64,000 nucleotides of DNA. Source: Planctomycetia bacterium. GTDB lineage: Bacteria > Planctomycetota > Planctomycetia > Pirellulales > JACPPG01. Shown here piece after piece: positions 17,991 through 25,960 of this stretch. How positions within the stretch are numbered: position 1 is the stretch's first letter; each line of letters begins with the position of its first letter. The stretch spans positions 92,423 through 156,422 of the forward strand of contig JACPPG010000030.1 in the NCBI GenBank assembly GCA_016191115.1, written 5' to 3'. Below the pieces are notes generated by a model. That model was not told the origin of the DNA and did no database searches. It saw nothing but the letters and a program-made list of their open reading frames with translations. A program made the position numbers and the translations under genes.

Positions 17991-18130
17991 AATGACGAAT
18001 GTCTAAATCCAAATGTCTAAAGAAATCCGAATAACCGAAGGCCGAAAGGGCCGACCGAGCAGCCCGCGGTCGTCATTTGGCCTTCGAGCTTCGGATTTCT
18101 TTAGACCTTCGAGCTTTGACATTCGTCATT
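17991..18130. repeat. Long palindromic intergenic repeat (AATGACGAATGTC arms)
   Basis: The left arm AATGACGAATGTC ... GTCTAAAGAAATCCGAA ... AAGGCC has an inverted counterpart on the right (GGCCTTCGAG, TTCGGATTTCTTTAGAC, GACATTCGTCATT). It makes an interrupted stem of about 45 bases on each side. Related words occur at 5030-5146 and 63842-63862. Confidence 0.65.
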
Positions 18131-18136
18131 CCGTCT

Positions 18137-19318
18137 TTACGGCACGGGGGCTTGCGCGGCGATCTCCGCCAACGCCGCCACGGCCGCTTCGACGTCTTCT
18201 TCCGCATTCATCGGTCCCAGGCTGAATCGCACGGTGCCACCCAGCGCGCGGGTGGCCAGCGCCCGGTGCATCAACGGTGCGCAGTGCAGGCCAGCCCGCA
18301 CTTGCACGCGGAACGCTGTGTCGAGCGTCGCGGCCAGCTCCTGCGGATCGTAACCTTCGAGCGTGACGCTGACCACGCCGACGCGCGATTCGGCCGAGGC
18401 CGGGCCGTGGACGCGCACGCCCTTAACGGTCGAGAGCCCGTCGAGCAACAGCCGCGTCAGCTCGATCGCGCGGGCGTGCAGCGACGCGATGCCTTGCTCG
18501 GCCAGCCAACGCACGCCGGCCCCCAGACCCACGATCCCCGGCACGTTCAAGTTCCCCGATTCGTACTTGTCCGGCAGGTCGTCGGGCTGGCGATCGCGGT
18601 CGCTGAAGCTGCCGGTGCCCCCCTGGCGCAGGCTCGCCACGCGATCCTCGGTTGCCGGCCGAATGTAAAGGATACCGGTCCCCAGCGGCCCCAACAGCCC
18701 CTTGTGCCCGGGCGCCGCCAACAGGTCGACGGAGAGCTCGTCGACGTCGATCGCCATCTCGCCGAGCGACTGCGCGGCGTCCAATAGAAACAGCGCCCCA
18801 TGCGCGCGGGCGATGCGGCCCACGGCGGCCGCCGGCTGCACGGCGCCGGTGACGTTCGAGGCGTGTACGAGCGCCACGAGCCGCGTGTGGGGACGCATGG
18901 CCTTTTGCACCACCTCGGGATCGACGATGCCTGCCGCGTCGCAACCGACGCGCGTCACCTGAATGCGGCCGGCGTCCTGCAGAGCGGCCAGCGGGCGCAA
19001 CACCGAATTGTGCTCGGCGACGCTCGTCACCACGTGACCGCCGCCGGAAGCCAGCACGCCGTGGATGGCGATGTTCAGCGAGTCGGTGCCGTTGAGCGTG
19101 AAAATAATCCGCCGCGGATCGCCCGCCCCGATCCATTTGGCGACTGCATGGCGGGTGGCATCGACAGCGTCGCGAGCGGCAATCCCCTCGGCGTATGCGC
19201 CGCGCCCGGCCGCCGCGCCGATTTCCCGCTGGTACGTGTCGACCGCCTGGTAGACGGCCTCAGGCTTGGGCCAGCTTGTGGCCGCGTTGTCCAGATAGAT
19301 GCGGCGGAGTGTGGACAT
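18137..19318 (-). CDS. Class V aminotransferase, cysteine desulfurase-like
   Basis: A 393-residue PLP enzyme. YLDNAATSWPKPEAV is the hallmark N-terminus, AEHNSVLRP carries the PLP-stacking His, and APGHKGLLGP holds the Schiff-base Lys. GLHCAPLMHRALAT contains the likely sulfur-accepting Cys near residue 345. The pattern fits the group II / Csd-related cysteine desulfurases that take sulfur from cysteine. No isc or suf genes are adjacent, so its partner is unknown. Start MSTLRRIYLD is the family N-terminus. Confidence 0.88.
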   Translation of the reverse strand: MSTLRRIYLDNAATSWPKPEAVYQAVDTYQREIGAAAGRGAYAEGIAARDAVDATRHAVAKWIGAGDPRRIIFTLNGTDSLNIAIHGVLASGGGHVVTSVAEHNSVLRPLAALQDAGRIQVTRVGCDAAGIVDPEVVQKAMRPHTRLVALVHASNVTGAVQPAAAVGRIARAHGALFLLDAAQSLGEMAIDVDELSVDLLAAPGHKGLLGPLGTGILYIRPATEDRVASLRQGGTGSFSDRDRQPDDLPDKYESGNLNVPGIVGLGAGVRWLAEQGIASLHARAIELTRLLLDGLSTVKGVRVHGPASAESRVGVVSVTLEGYDPQELAATLDTAFRVQVRAGLHCAPLMHRALATRALGGTVRFSLGPMNAEEDVEAAVAALAEIAAQAPVP

Positions 19319-19530
19319 GGTCAGGGTTCAGGAGCCGAGTTCAGGCTACAGGCGACACGCGACAGGCCAGCAGGGCCAACTGACCACAGTCTACAAGCTG
19401 CGGACCGCCGGCGGGAGGGCGGAAGGAGAGGAGCAACGTGCACTGCGGCGCCCAGCGCGAGCGTTTGAAGGGATCAATAAGGACGTAGATCGGCTGCGCG
19501 TTTCCCAGATTCACAAGATGGGCTGTAGTG

Positions 19531-19685
19531 CAGGGCCATTCACAGATTCAAGCTTGCCGGCGGCGCACCGGCGGGAAAGTGGGACAGGTACCGAGACGCA
19601 ACGTTGGTCTGAAAGGACTTGCGCTGTTTATGCTCGGAGCCAGTCCCATTTTCCCGCCTCGCCATTTTGAAAAACAGAATGCCCG
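19531..19685 (+). repeat. 157-bp palindromic mobile repeat (family A), copy 2, 10-bp target duplication
   Basis: Starts CAGGGCCATTC and ends GAATGCCCG (two bases lost from the right terminus). The 10 bases GGCTGTAGTG occur immediately before (19521-19530) and after (19686-19695) it. It lies in the intergenic gap between the desulfurase-like gene and the broken endonuclease-like gene. Confidence 0.92.
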
Positions 19686-19798
19686 GGCTGTAGTGGTAGA
19701 TGCTTGGACATGGCCCGACGACGCGGTATGCTTGGCTCGCCTGACAGTTACCTGGCTTTGGACTCCGGCTTTCGACCAAAAACCTCGGGGGGGCTTGC

Positions 19799-20949
19799 AT
19801 GGCGGAAGCATCTCTACGAACTTTGCTCGGCCGCTGGCGCGATGACCCCGGGGGAACCTACCAAACCTGGTTCCTTTGGGAAGACCGGCTGAAGAATTTC
19901 CGATCCATCCGCCGAGGTATTGCCGTCGTTGTCTCCGAGATCGAAGCCGGAACCTTCGGCAACGTCTACAAGGGCTCGTCTCTGGAGACGGTCGTCGGCT
20001 CCATCGCTGAGCAACGGCAGATTTTCAAAGGCGCCGACCATGCCTTCTTATGGAAGCCGAAGCTCCGTATCCCGGACATCTACGAGAGCCGCGAGAATCA
20101 GACTGCTTTCGGACGGTTCCTCAACACCTGTACCTGCTGCGACAACGAAGCACAAATCATCGGATCGATCCAGGCGCTCGATCAGAAAGAAATCAAGGGC
20201 CTGAGGCCCGCGGCAGCGAATCTACTGTACTTCCTGCATCCCACGCTCGTGCCACCTTTTAACACGGCCATCGTCGCGGGGTACAACGCGCTGACTGGCG
20301 CGAAAGTCAAGCTTGGCAAGTGGGACCAGTATCTCGCCATGCGGCAGGGGATCTTGTTGCTAAACCAAGAATATCGCGACCTCCTCTCAAACGACCTGGG
20401 CGCAATCGCAGGAGCCTTGTTCGACGTTGGGACGGGCCGCTACCCGCCGCCGCCGCAGGATGCCGGCGAATCTGCGGTTGCGCAATGGAAGGCAGATTTG
20501 GCGCTTGTCCGCGAAGAAGCTGACCGAGCCAACAAGCAGAGGGCCGGCTCTCGGATGGCTGTCTCGCTGCCTTACCCGCCCCTTTGGAAACGATGCAGGC
20601 CACCGACGCGATCCGGCTGATCGATGTCCTCTGGATCGACAAGGAGACCGGTCGCGTCGCCGCGGCCTTCGAGGTAGAGCACACGACTTCGATTTACTCG
20701 GGCATCGTGCGCATGCTCGATCTCGCGCTTGGGCTGCCCGACCAGCCTGCGCAGGCGCTATTTCTGGTAGCACCCGATGCGCGCGAAGGCGACGTCCGAG
20801 AGCAACTGCGGCGACCCGCGTTTAGCAGAGTGGCGGATCTGAAGGTCCGCTTTCTTCCCTACAGTGAGCTCGCGACACATCGTGAGTCAATTGCGCGGTT
20901 TGGCCATGGAATGAAGGGCATCGACGCCATAGCACGGGTGTTGATCTGA
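19799..20949 (+). pseudogene. Restriction-endonuclease-like protein, frameshifted
   Basis: The 5' part (19799 to ~20570) encodes MAEASLRTLLGRWRDDPGG and about 255 residues of no family I recognise, including LRPAAANLLYFLHPTLVPPFN. The 3' part continues in another frame from ~20584 with LIDVLWID...AAFEVEHTTSIYSG, an Asp...Glu-x-Glu arrangement of PD-(D/E)xK type seen in restriction-enzyme-like proteins, then a Rossmann-like FLVAPDAREGDVREQL. A one-base shift, possibly with some lost sequence, separates them. A role in DNA defence is inferred. Mobile repeat copy 2 lies ~110 bases upstream. Confidence 0.65.
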
Positions 20950-21012
20950 GGCGAGGAAAAGGGGCGAACGGCTCGGTCCCCTGTTTGTCTGCCTTTTTTC
21001 CCCTTATCGCCT
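20946..21012. repeat. Inverted repeat between convergent genes
   Basis: GAGGCGAGGAAAAGGGG and, on the other strand, GAGGCGATAAGGGGAAAAAA bracket a short spacer. The stem plus the CCTTTTTT run could terminate the plus-strand gene and the minus-strand kinase gene. Confidence 0.45.
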
Positions 21013-23096
21013 CACTCCAACTGACTGATTGGCAATTCGGCCACGATGCGCGTGCCCTGGCCCGGCGCGCTGTCGATCGTGGTGGTCCCGCGCAGCAGGT
21101 GGGCCCGCTCGCGAATGCCGCGCAGGCCGAACGTCTTGCCGGAAAGCGTCCGCGGATCGAAGCCGATCCCATCGTCGGCGACCTCCAAGCGGATCCAGGC
21201 GTGCTCCTGGGTCAAGCGCACGCGGATCCGCGCGGCGCGGCTGTGTTTGCGGGCGTTGGTGAGGGCTTCCTGGCAGATGCGGAACAGCCCGCTCTCCAAC
21301 AGCGGCGAAAAACGCCCGGACTTCACTTGATGCTCGAAGTCGATCGAGTGGCTGCCGCGTTGCTCCTCGATCAAGTACTCGATGGCCGGCACGATCCCCG
21401 AATCGTCGAGGATCATGGGCTGCAAGCCGTTGATCATGCGGCGGGCTTCCTGGATGGTATCGCGCAACAGCTTGAGCGCGGTGTCGAAGGCCGGCGTGCG
21501 ATCCGCGCCGGCCACGGCTTGCTTGGCCGATTCCAGATGCATGATGGCGGCTGTGACGTATTGCACCAGCCCGTCGTGAATCTCGTAAGCGATGAGCTTT
21601 CGATCGGCTTCGTGTCCGCACAGGAGTTGGCGCAAGAGGACTTGCTCGTTGCGCAAGGCGGCGTCGGCCCGCTCGCGTTCGAGCACTTCATCCTGCAAGC
21701 GAATGTTCGTCGCCGTCAGGCTATGCGTCCGGTCGGCGACGCGTTTTTCCAGTTCGTCGCGGGCCTTGCGGAGCTCTTCCTCCGCTAGCAGCCGCTCGGA
21801 GATGTCGATCGCCACGCCGCCGAGGTACGTTTGGCCCGAGCGGGCGTGAACGGGGAACTTATACACCAGCCAGTTTCGCTGCACGCCGTCGGGCGTCGGG
21901 ACGGTCTCGATCAACTGCGTCGCGCGGTCCTCGGACAAGACCTGCTGATCGACGGTCCGCAGTCTGTCGGCAAGCTCCGGACCGAACATTTCCAGATCGG
22001 TCTTGCCGACGATCGGCTCGGGCCCGGTCTGGAACATCTTGAGAAACGTGGCATTGACGTACGCCTGGCGGCCGTCGGCGTCCTTCATGAAGGCCACGGC
22101 GGGATTGTTGTCCATGAAGGCGCGAAATCGCTCCTCGCTCTCGGCCCGGGCCAGTTCGGCCTGCTTGCGGTCGGTGATGTCCTCGACGCATCCCACGTAA
22201 TTGGCGGCATCGGCGTCCGATTCGCCGATGCGCCGGGCCACGGTACGGACCCACCGCAAGCCACCCTCGGGCGTGACCACGCGGTATTCGGCGAGAAATG
22301 GCCCCCGCTCGCCCACTGCGCGGAGCCACGCTTCGCGCAAGTCCGGCACATCCTCCGGATGGACCGTCGACAGCCAACCGAACCCCAGGTTCTCACTAGG
22401 AGACCGCCCGGTCATGCGTTGCCAATGGGGACTCATGTACGCGCAGAATCCGCGCTCGTCGCACTCGAAGATCGCCAGCGGCGCGGCTTCGCAGAAAGTG
22501 CGAAAGCGAGCTTCCCCGGCGCGGAGGGCCTCGTCGACCCGTAGGCGCTCGAATTCGCGCGCCGCCCGCGAGGCCACCAGCGCGAGCGCCATCTCGGCCA
22601 GCCGCGGATCGGCAAGCGGCGTCTTCCACAGCGCGGCCACGATCCCCAATGGAGCTCCGGCGATGTCAAACAAGGGTGCCCCAATGTAGCTCTCGATGCG
22701 CCACGTGCGCAGCAATTCGTCGTCGGGGAATTGCTCCTGCGCACCTTCACGATACGTGCACAACCGTGCTCCGATAACCGTCTCGCAGGGCGTTCCCGCC
22801 AGCGGATAGCTCGCATCGAAGTGGAGATCGCCGTCGGCGTAAACCAAAGGGGCTTTGACGCCGTCGAGCAGCGGATTCAGCTCGCCCACCAGCACGTAGT
22901 CGGCCTTCAGGCAATCGGCCAGCGTCGTCACAAGCGTCTGAAAGAAGGCCCCGCCCGCCAGGCCGGGCGTCTCCAGGAGGTGCCGCAGACGCTCGGCGAC
23001 CTCCTGATAGTCCGCGACCTGCCGCTCGAGATCGTCGACGCGCTTCTGCCACGACGCGTCAGTGCCCGCACGTTGGTGTTGGGTTTCATTACGCAT
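21012..23096 (-). CDS. Sensor histidine kinase with GAF and two PAS domains
   Basis: A 694-residue soluble kinase without membrane segments. After a short coiled coil come a GAF domain (~45-195), PAS/PAC (~205-325, ending YVGCVEDITDRKQ), a second PAS (~335-450, YLGGVAIDISERL), a second coiled coil, and a HisKA_3 domain with the phospho-acceptor His in AYEIHDGLVQY. The C-terminal HATPase has EALTNARKHS, DDGIGFDP and GLRGIRERA. This is the NarL/DegS type; no response regulator is adjacent. ATG 23096 (MRNETQHQR) is preferred because the upstream open frame comes from mobile repeat copy 3. Confidence 0.88.
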   Translation of the reverse strand: MRNETQHQRAGTDASWQKRVDDLERQVADYQEVAERLRHLLETPGLAGGAFFQTLVTTLADCLKADYVLVGELNPLLDGVKAPLVYADGDLHFDASYPLAGTPCETVIGARLCTYREGAQEQFPDDELLRTWRIESYIGAPLFDIAGAPLGIVAALWKTPLADPRLAEMALALVASRAAREFERLRVDEALRAGEARFRTFCEAAPLAIFECDERGFCAYMSPHWQRMTGRSPSENLGFGWLSTVHPEDVPDLREAWLRAVGERGPFLAEYRVVTPEGGLRWVRTVARRIGESDADAANYVGCVEDITDRKQAELARAESEERFRAFMDNNPAVAFMKDADGRQAYVNATFLKMFQTGPEPIVGKTDLEMFGPELADRLRTVDQQVLSEDRATQLIETVPTPDGVQRNWLVYKFPVHARSGQTYLGGVAIDISERLLAEEELRKARDELEKRVADRTHSLTATNIRLQDEVLERERADAALRNEQVLLRQLLCGHEADRKLIAYEIHDGLVQYVTAAIMHLESAKQAVAGADRTPAFDTALKLLRDTIQEARRMINGLQPMILDDSGIVPAIEYLIEEQRGSHSIDFEHQVKSGRFSPLLESGLFRICQEALTNARKHSRAARIRVRLTQEHAWIRLEVADDGIGFDPRTLSGKTFGLRGIRERAHLLRGTTTIDSAPGQGTRIVAELPISQLE

Positions 23097-23165
23097 GGGC
23101 AAAGCGGTCTGTTTCTCAAGTCTATCATTCCGCCGACGGCCCGTCGACGTTCCGGACCGTGGCCA

Positions 23166-23322
23166 CAGGGTCATTCTGTTTTTCAAAATGGCGAGGCGGG
23201 AAAATGGGACTGGCTCCGAGCATAAACAGCGCAAGTCCTTTCAGACGAACGTTGCGTCTTGGTGCCTGCCCCACTTTCCCGCCGGTGCGCCGCCGGCAAG
23301 CTTAAATCTGTGAACGGCCCTG
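23166..23322 (-). repeat. 157-bp palindromic mobile repeat (family A), copy 3, 10-bp target duplication
   Basis: A full-length 157-bp copy with ends CAGGGTCATTC and GAACGGCCCTG. The 10 bases ACCGTGGCCA flank it exactly (23156-23165 and 23323-23332). It sits 69 bases upstream of the histidine kinase start, and the kinase reading frame stays open through it. Confidence 0.95.
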
Positions 23323-23526
23323 ACCGTGGCCACCTGCCATCAGGAACGCGAGTGCGGCGATGTCCTGCTACGCCACAAGCGGCTGGCGCCGAGGTGTCGA
23401 AAGGCTGACACGTGCTCTCTTGGACGCCGCCCCGTCTTGCGCGACTTGCAAGTGGTGCCGCGCGTATGGCATACTCCCCTCCGTTGGGGTTAGCAGTTAA
23501 CGCTCCGGAGCGAAGGCCTTCCAACG

Positions 23527-24021
23527 ATGCAAAAGCAAGCCCCGCCGCTCGTGGCCATCATCATGGGCAGCAAGTCGGATTGGGAGATCATGCGCCACGC
23601 GGACGAGACGCTTGATCGCTTCAAAGTGCCGCGCGAATGTCGGGTGATTTCCGCGCATCGCACGCCTGACGCGCTGCGCGAGTACGTGCTCGCCGCCGAA
23701 GGACGCGGCATCGAAGTGCTGATCGCCGCGGCCGGCGGCGCCGCGCACCTGGCCGGCGTCGTCGCCGCCCATACGGTGCGCCCCGTGCTGGGCGTGCCGA
23801 TTCCCAGCACGACGCTCCAGGGGCTCGACTCCTTGCTGGCCATCGTGCAAATGCCGGCCGGCATTCCGGTTGGCACTTTAGCGATCGGCAAACCGGGCGC
23901 CATCAACGCCGCGCTACTGGCCGTGAGCATCCTGGCCGCCGCCCGACCGGATCTGCGCGACCAACTGCAACAGTTCCGCGCCGAGCAAGCGCAAAGAATC
24001 CTCGATGAGACGCTGCCGTAG
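23527..24021 (+). CDS. purE: 5-(carboxyamino)imidazole ribonucleotide mutase PurE
   Basis: A 164-residue protein with the class I PurE signatures IIMGSKSDWEIM, SAHRTPDAL and AAAGGAAHLAGVVAAHT, which line the N5-CAIR/CAIR site in purine biosynthesis. GVPIPSTTLQGLDSLLAIVQMP and AIGKPGAINAALLA follow. Length is normal. Unlike many bacteria, no purK is adjacent. It is an octameric cytoplasmic enzyme in the family. Starts at ATG 23527. Confidence 0.96.
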   Translation: MQKQAPPLVAIIMGSKSDWEIMRHADETLDRFKVPRECRVISAHRTPDALREYVLAAEGRGIEVLIAAAGGAAHLAGVVAAHTVRPVLGVPIPSTTLQGLDSLLAIVQMPAGIPVGTLAIGKPGAINAALLAVSILAAARPDLRDQLQQFRAEQAQRILDETLP

Positions 24022-24039
24022 GAAGCGATTAGCGACTGG

Positions 24040-24070
24040 CAATTGGCGATTAGCCGGCGCTGACGCCCGC
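24040..24070 (+). repeat. Short dispersed repeat (TGGCGATTAG), copy 1
   Basis: CAATTGGCGATTAG followed by CCGGCGCTGACGCCCGC closely matches CAACTGGCGATTAG ... CCGGAGCTGGCGCCCGC at 35830-35867, in the same orientation. A degenerate tandem (GCGATTAGCGACTGG) precedes it. It lies between purE and the aldolase gene. Confidence 0.5.
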
Positions 24071-24081
24071 CACTGGGCACA

Positions 24082-24900
24082 TCAGTCGCCTCGCCACGGG
24101 TCGTAGTCCGTCTCGTGGCGATCCAGGTCGCGGATCACCGCCTCCCATTGGAACGGATAGCGCATGGCCTGCGTCAGCACCGAGCGGCTCTGCCGGGCCA
24201 CGGCCGGCGGCACGACTTGCAAATCGCGCCCCGTCGCCATCGCCCGCAGGTTCACGGCGCAGGTCCGCTCCATATCGAGCATGTCCAAGAGTGCCTGCTC
24301 GATCGTGGCGGCACAAGTCAGGAGACCGTGGTTCGCCAGGATCAACGCGCGGCGATCGCCGAGCGCGTCGACGATGTCGGTGGCTTGCCCCTCGTCGATC
24401 ACCACGCCCGTGTAGTCGACGTACACGGCATGGTCCTCGAAGAACGAGCAGCCCGTCTGGTCCAACGGATCCAGCTCGATCCCAAGCGCGCTATAGGCGG
24501 TGCCGGCGGGCGGGTGCGTGTGCACGGCGCAATTGACGTCCGGCCGGGCCTGATGGATGGCCGAATGGATGCAGAACCCGGCGAAGTTGATCATCGGCCA
24601 GCCGTCGATGATCTCTCCCTCCTTGTTGACCAGGACCAGGTTCTCGGCCGTGACTTCGCTGAAGAACTTGCCGAACGGGTTAACCCAGAAGTACTCCGGC
24701 GCACCGGGCACGCGGAGGCTGATGTGTCCGGCCAGGCCGTCGTCGAGCCCGCGCCGCGCCAGGATGCGGTAGGCGGCGGCCAGCTTGACGCGCTCGCGCC
24801 GGGATTCGGGCGTGCCGGCCAGCGCGATGATCCGCCGCTTCTCTTCGGGGTCGCCGGCCGTCTTGTCGCGCAAGATTGTGGTCGGATCGGTGTTTACCAT
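24082..24900 (-). CDS. Class II aldolase/adducin family protein
   Basis: A 272-residue protein with a class II aldolase fold. GLAGHISLRVPG binds the phosphate or carboxylate end of the substrate in this family, HTHPPAG gives two zinc-binding histidines, and ANHGLLT gives the third. The substrate is not readable; decarboxylase, aldolase or epimerase activity is possible. An excellent AAGGAG lies six bases before ATG 24900, which fixes the start despite an open frame further upstream. It is the last gene of a minus-strand run with the enoyl-CoA hydratase and acyl-CoA synthetase genes. Confidence 0.86.
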   Translation of the reverse strand: MVNTDPTTILRDKTAGDPEEKRRIIALAGTPESRRERVKLAAAYRILARRGLDDGLAGHISLRVPGAPEYFWVNPFGKFFSEVTAENLVLVNKEGEIIDGWPMINFAGFCIHSAIHQARPDVNCAVHTHPPAGTAYSALGIELDPLDQTGCSFFEDHAVYVDYTGVVIDEGQATDIVDALGDRRALILANHGLLTCAATIEQALLDMLDMERTCAVNLRAMATGRDLQVVPPAVARQSRSVLTQAMRYPFQWEAVIRDLDRHETDYDPWRGD

Positions 24901-24992
24901 GGGAATCTCCTTGGGCGCGCAAGCGGCGCCGTGCATTGGCGCATCGTACCGAAGTCGTGCGTTGCGTGCCACTGCCGACGCGACCGCCGCGG

Positions 24993-25769
24993 TCACGATG
25001 ACCATTTCGGCGGCCGCTTTTCGAGAAACGCCGAAATGCCTTGCTTGGCGTCGGCGAGCGCGGCGTTTTCGACCATGGCCCGTCCCGCCACTTCGTACGC
25101 GGCCGGCCGATCGAGCGGCAGTTGCTCGTAGAACGTCCGCTTGCCCAGCGCAACGATCGCACCGCTAGTGTCGGCGACTTGCCGTGCCAGCGACATCGTC
25201 TCCTCGTCGAGCTTGTCGCGCGGCACGACGCGGTTCACCAGGCCGATCCGCTCGGCCTCGGCCGCCGAGATGGGCGTCCCTGTCAGCAGCATCTCCATGG
25301 CGTGCTTCGGCCGCACCGCACGGGCGAGCGCCACGGCTGGCGTCGAGCAAAACAGGCCGATCCGCACGCCCGGCGTGGCAAACGTCGCGTCGGCGGCGGC
25401 GACGACCAGGTCGCAGGTGGCCGCTAGTTGGCAGCCGGCCGCCGTGGCGATCCCCTGCACCGCGGCAATCACCGGCTGGGGCAGCAGGCGAATCGCCTCC
25501 ATCACATCCGTGCACTGCGCGAACAAGCTCACGAGCACGGGCTCGGGCGCGTCGACGATCTCGCGCAGGTCGTGTCCGGAGCTGAACGCCGGCCCCTCGG
25601 CGCGGAGGACGACGCATTTGATGCCCCGGTCGGCGGCAATCTCGCGGAGCCGGTCGCGCAGCTCATTGAGCAATTCGCGCGACAGAGCATTGCGCCGCGC
25701 TGGATTCGCCAGCGTCAGCACGGCGACGCTGTCCACGCGTTCGCTCCGCAGCAGCCGTTCGTCACTCAT
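24993..25769 (-). CDS. Enoyl-CoA hydratase/isomerase family protein
   Basis: A 258-residue crotonase-fold protein. NPARRNALSRELL starts the fold, FSSGHDLRE forms part of the oxyanion/CoA site, and AAVQGIATAAGCQLAATCDL is the second signature. The usual catalytic Glu pair of classical hydratases is not obvious; the GHDLRE form resembles the ECHDC3-like group, so activity may differ from hydration. It lies between the acyl-CoA synthetase and aldolase genes, same strand. Confidence 0.85.
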   Translation of the reverse strand: MSDERLLRSERVDSVAVLTLANPARRNALSRELLNELRDRLREIAADRGIKCVVLRAEGPAFSSGHDLREIVDAPEPVLVSLFAQCTDVMEAIRLLPQPVIAAVQGIATAAGCQLAATCDLVVAAADATFATPGVRIGLFCSTPAVALARAVRPKHAMEMLLTGTPISAAEAERIGLVNRVVPRDKLDEETMSLARQVADTSGAIVALGKRTFYEQLPLDRPAAYEVAGRAMVENAALADAKQGISAFLEKRPPKWSS

Positions 25770-25787
25770 TTCGCCACCGCCTTGTTG

Positions 25788-25930
25788 GATCCGCAGATTA
25801 CGCAGATTTCGCCGATATGAAGGAAGGCGAAGAGAGCCGCACGTTGGCTCAAATGTTTCGTCACGCGGCCGACGCAGGTACTTCGTCTCTTACTCGAAGA
25901 ATCTGCGTCATCCGCGAAATCCGCGGATCA
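25788..25930. repeat. Palindromic intergenic repeat (ATCCGCAGATTACGCAGATT)
   Basis: The left arm GGATCCGCAGATTACGCAG and the right arm, which reads GATCCGCGGATTTCGCGGAT on the other strand, are inverted and each internally repetitive. It lies between the synthetase and hydratase genes and could form an mRNA hairpin. Confidence 0.55.
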
Positions 25931-25960
25931 CTTCCGTCTCCCCAAGCCCGCCGATTGCTC

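Noticed and set aside
19531..19685. Family A repeat as a structured noncoding RNA gene or riboswitch
   Set aside because: Exact 10-bp flanking duplications and both orientations relative to genes favour transposition.
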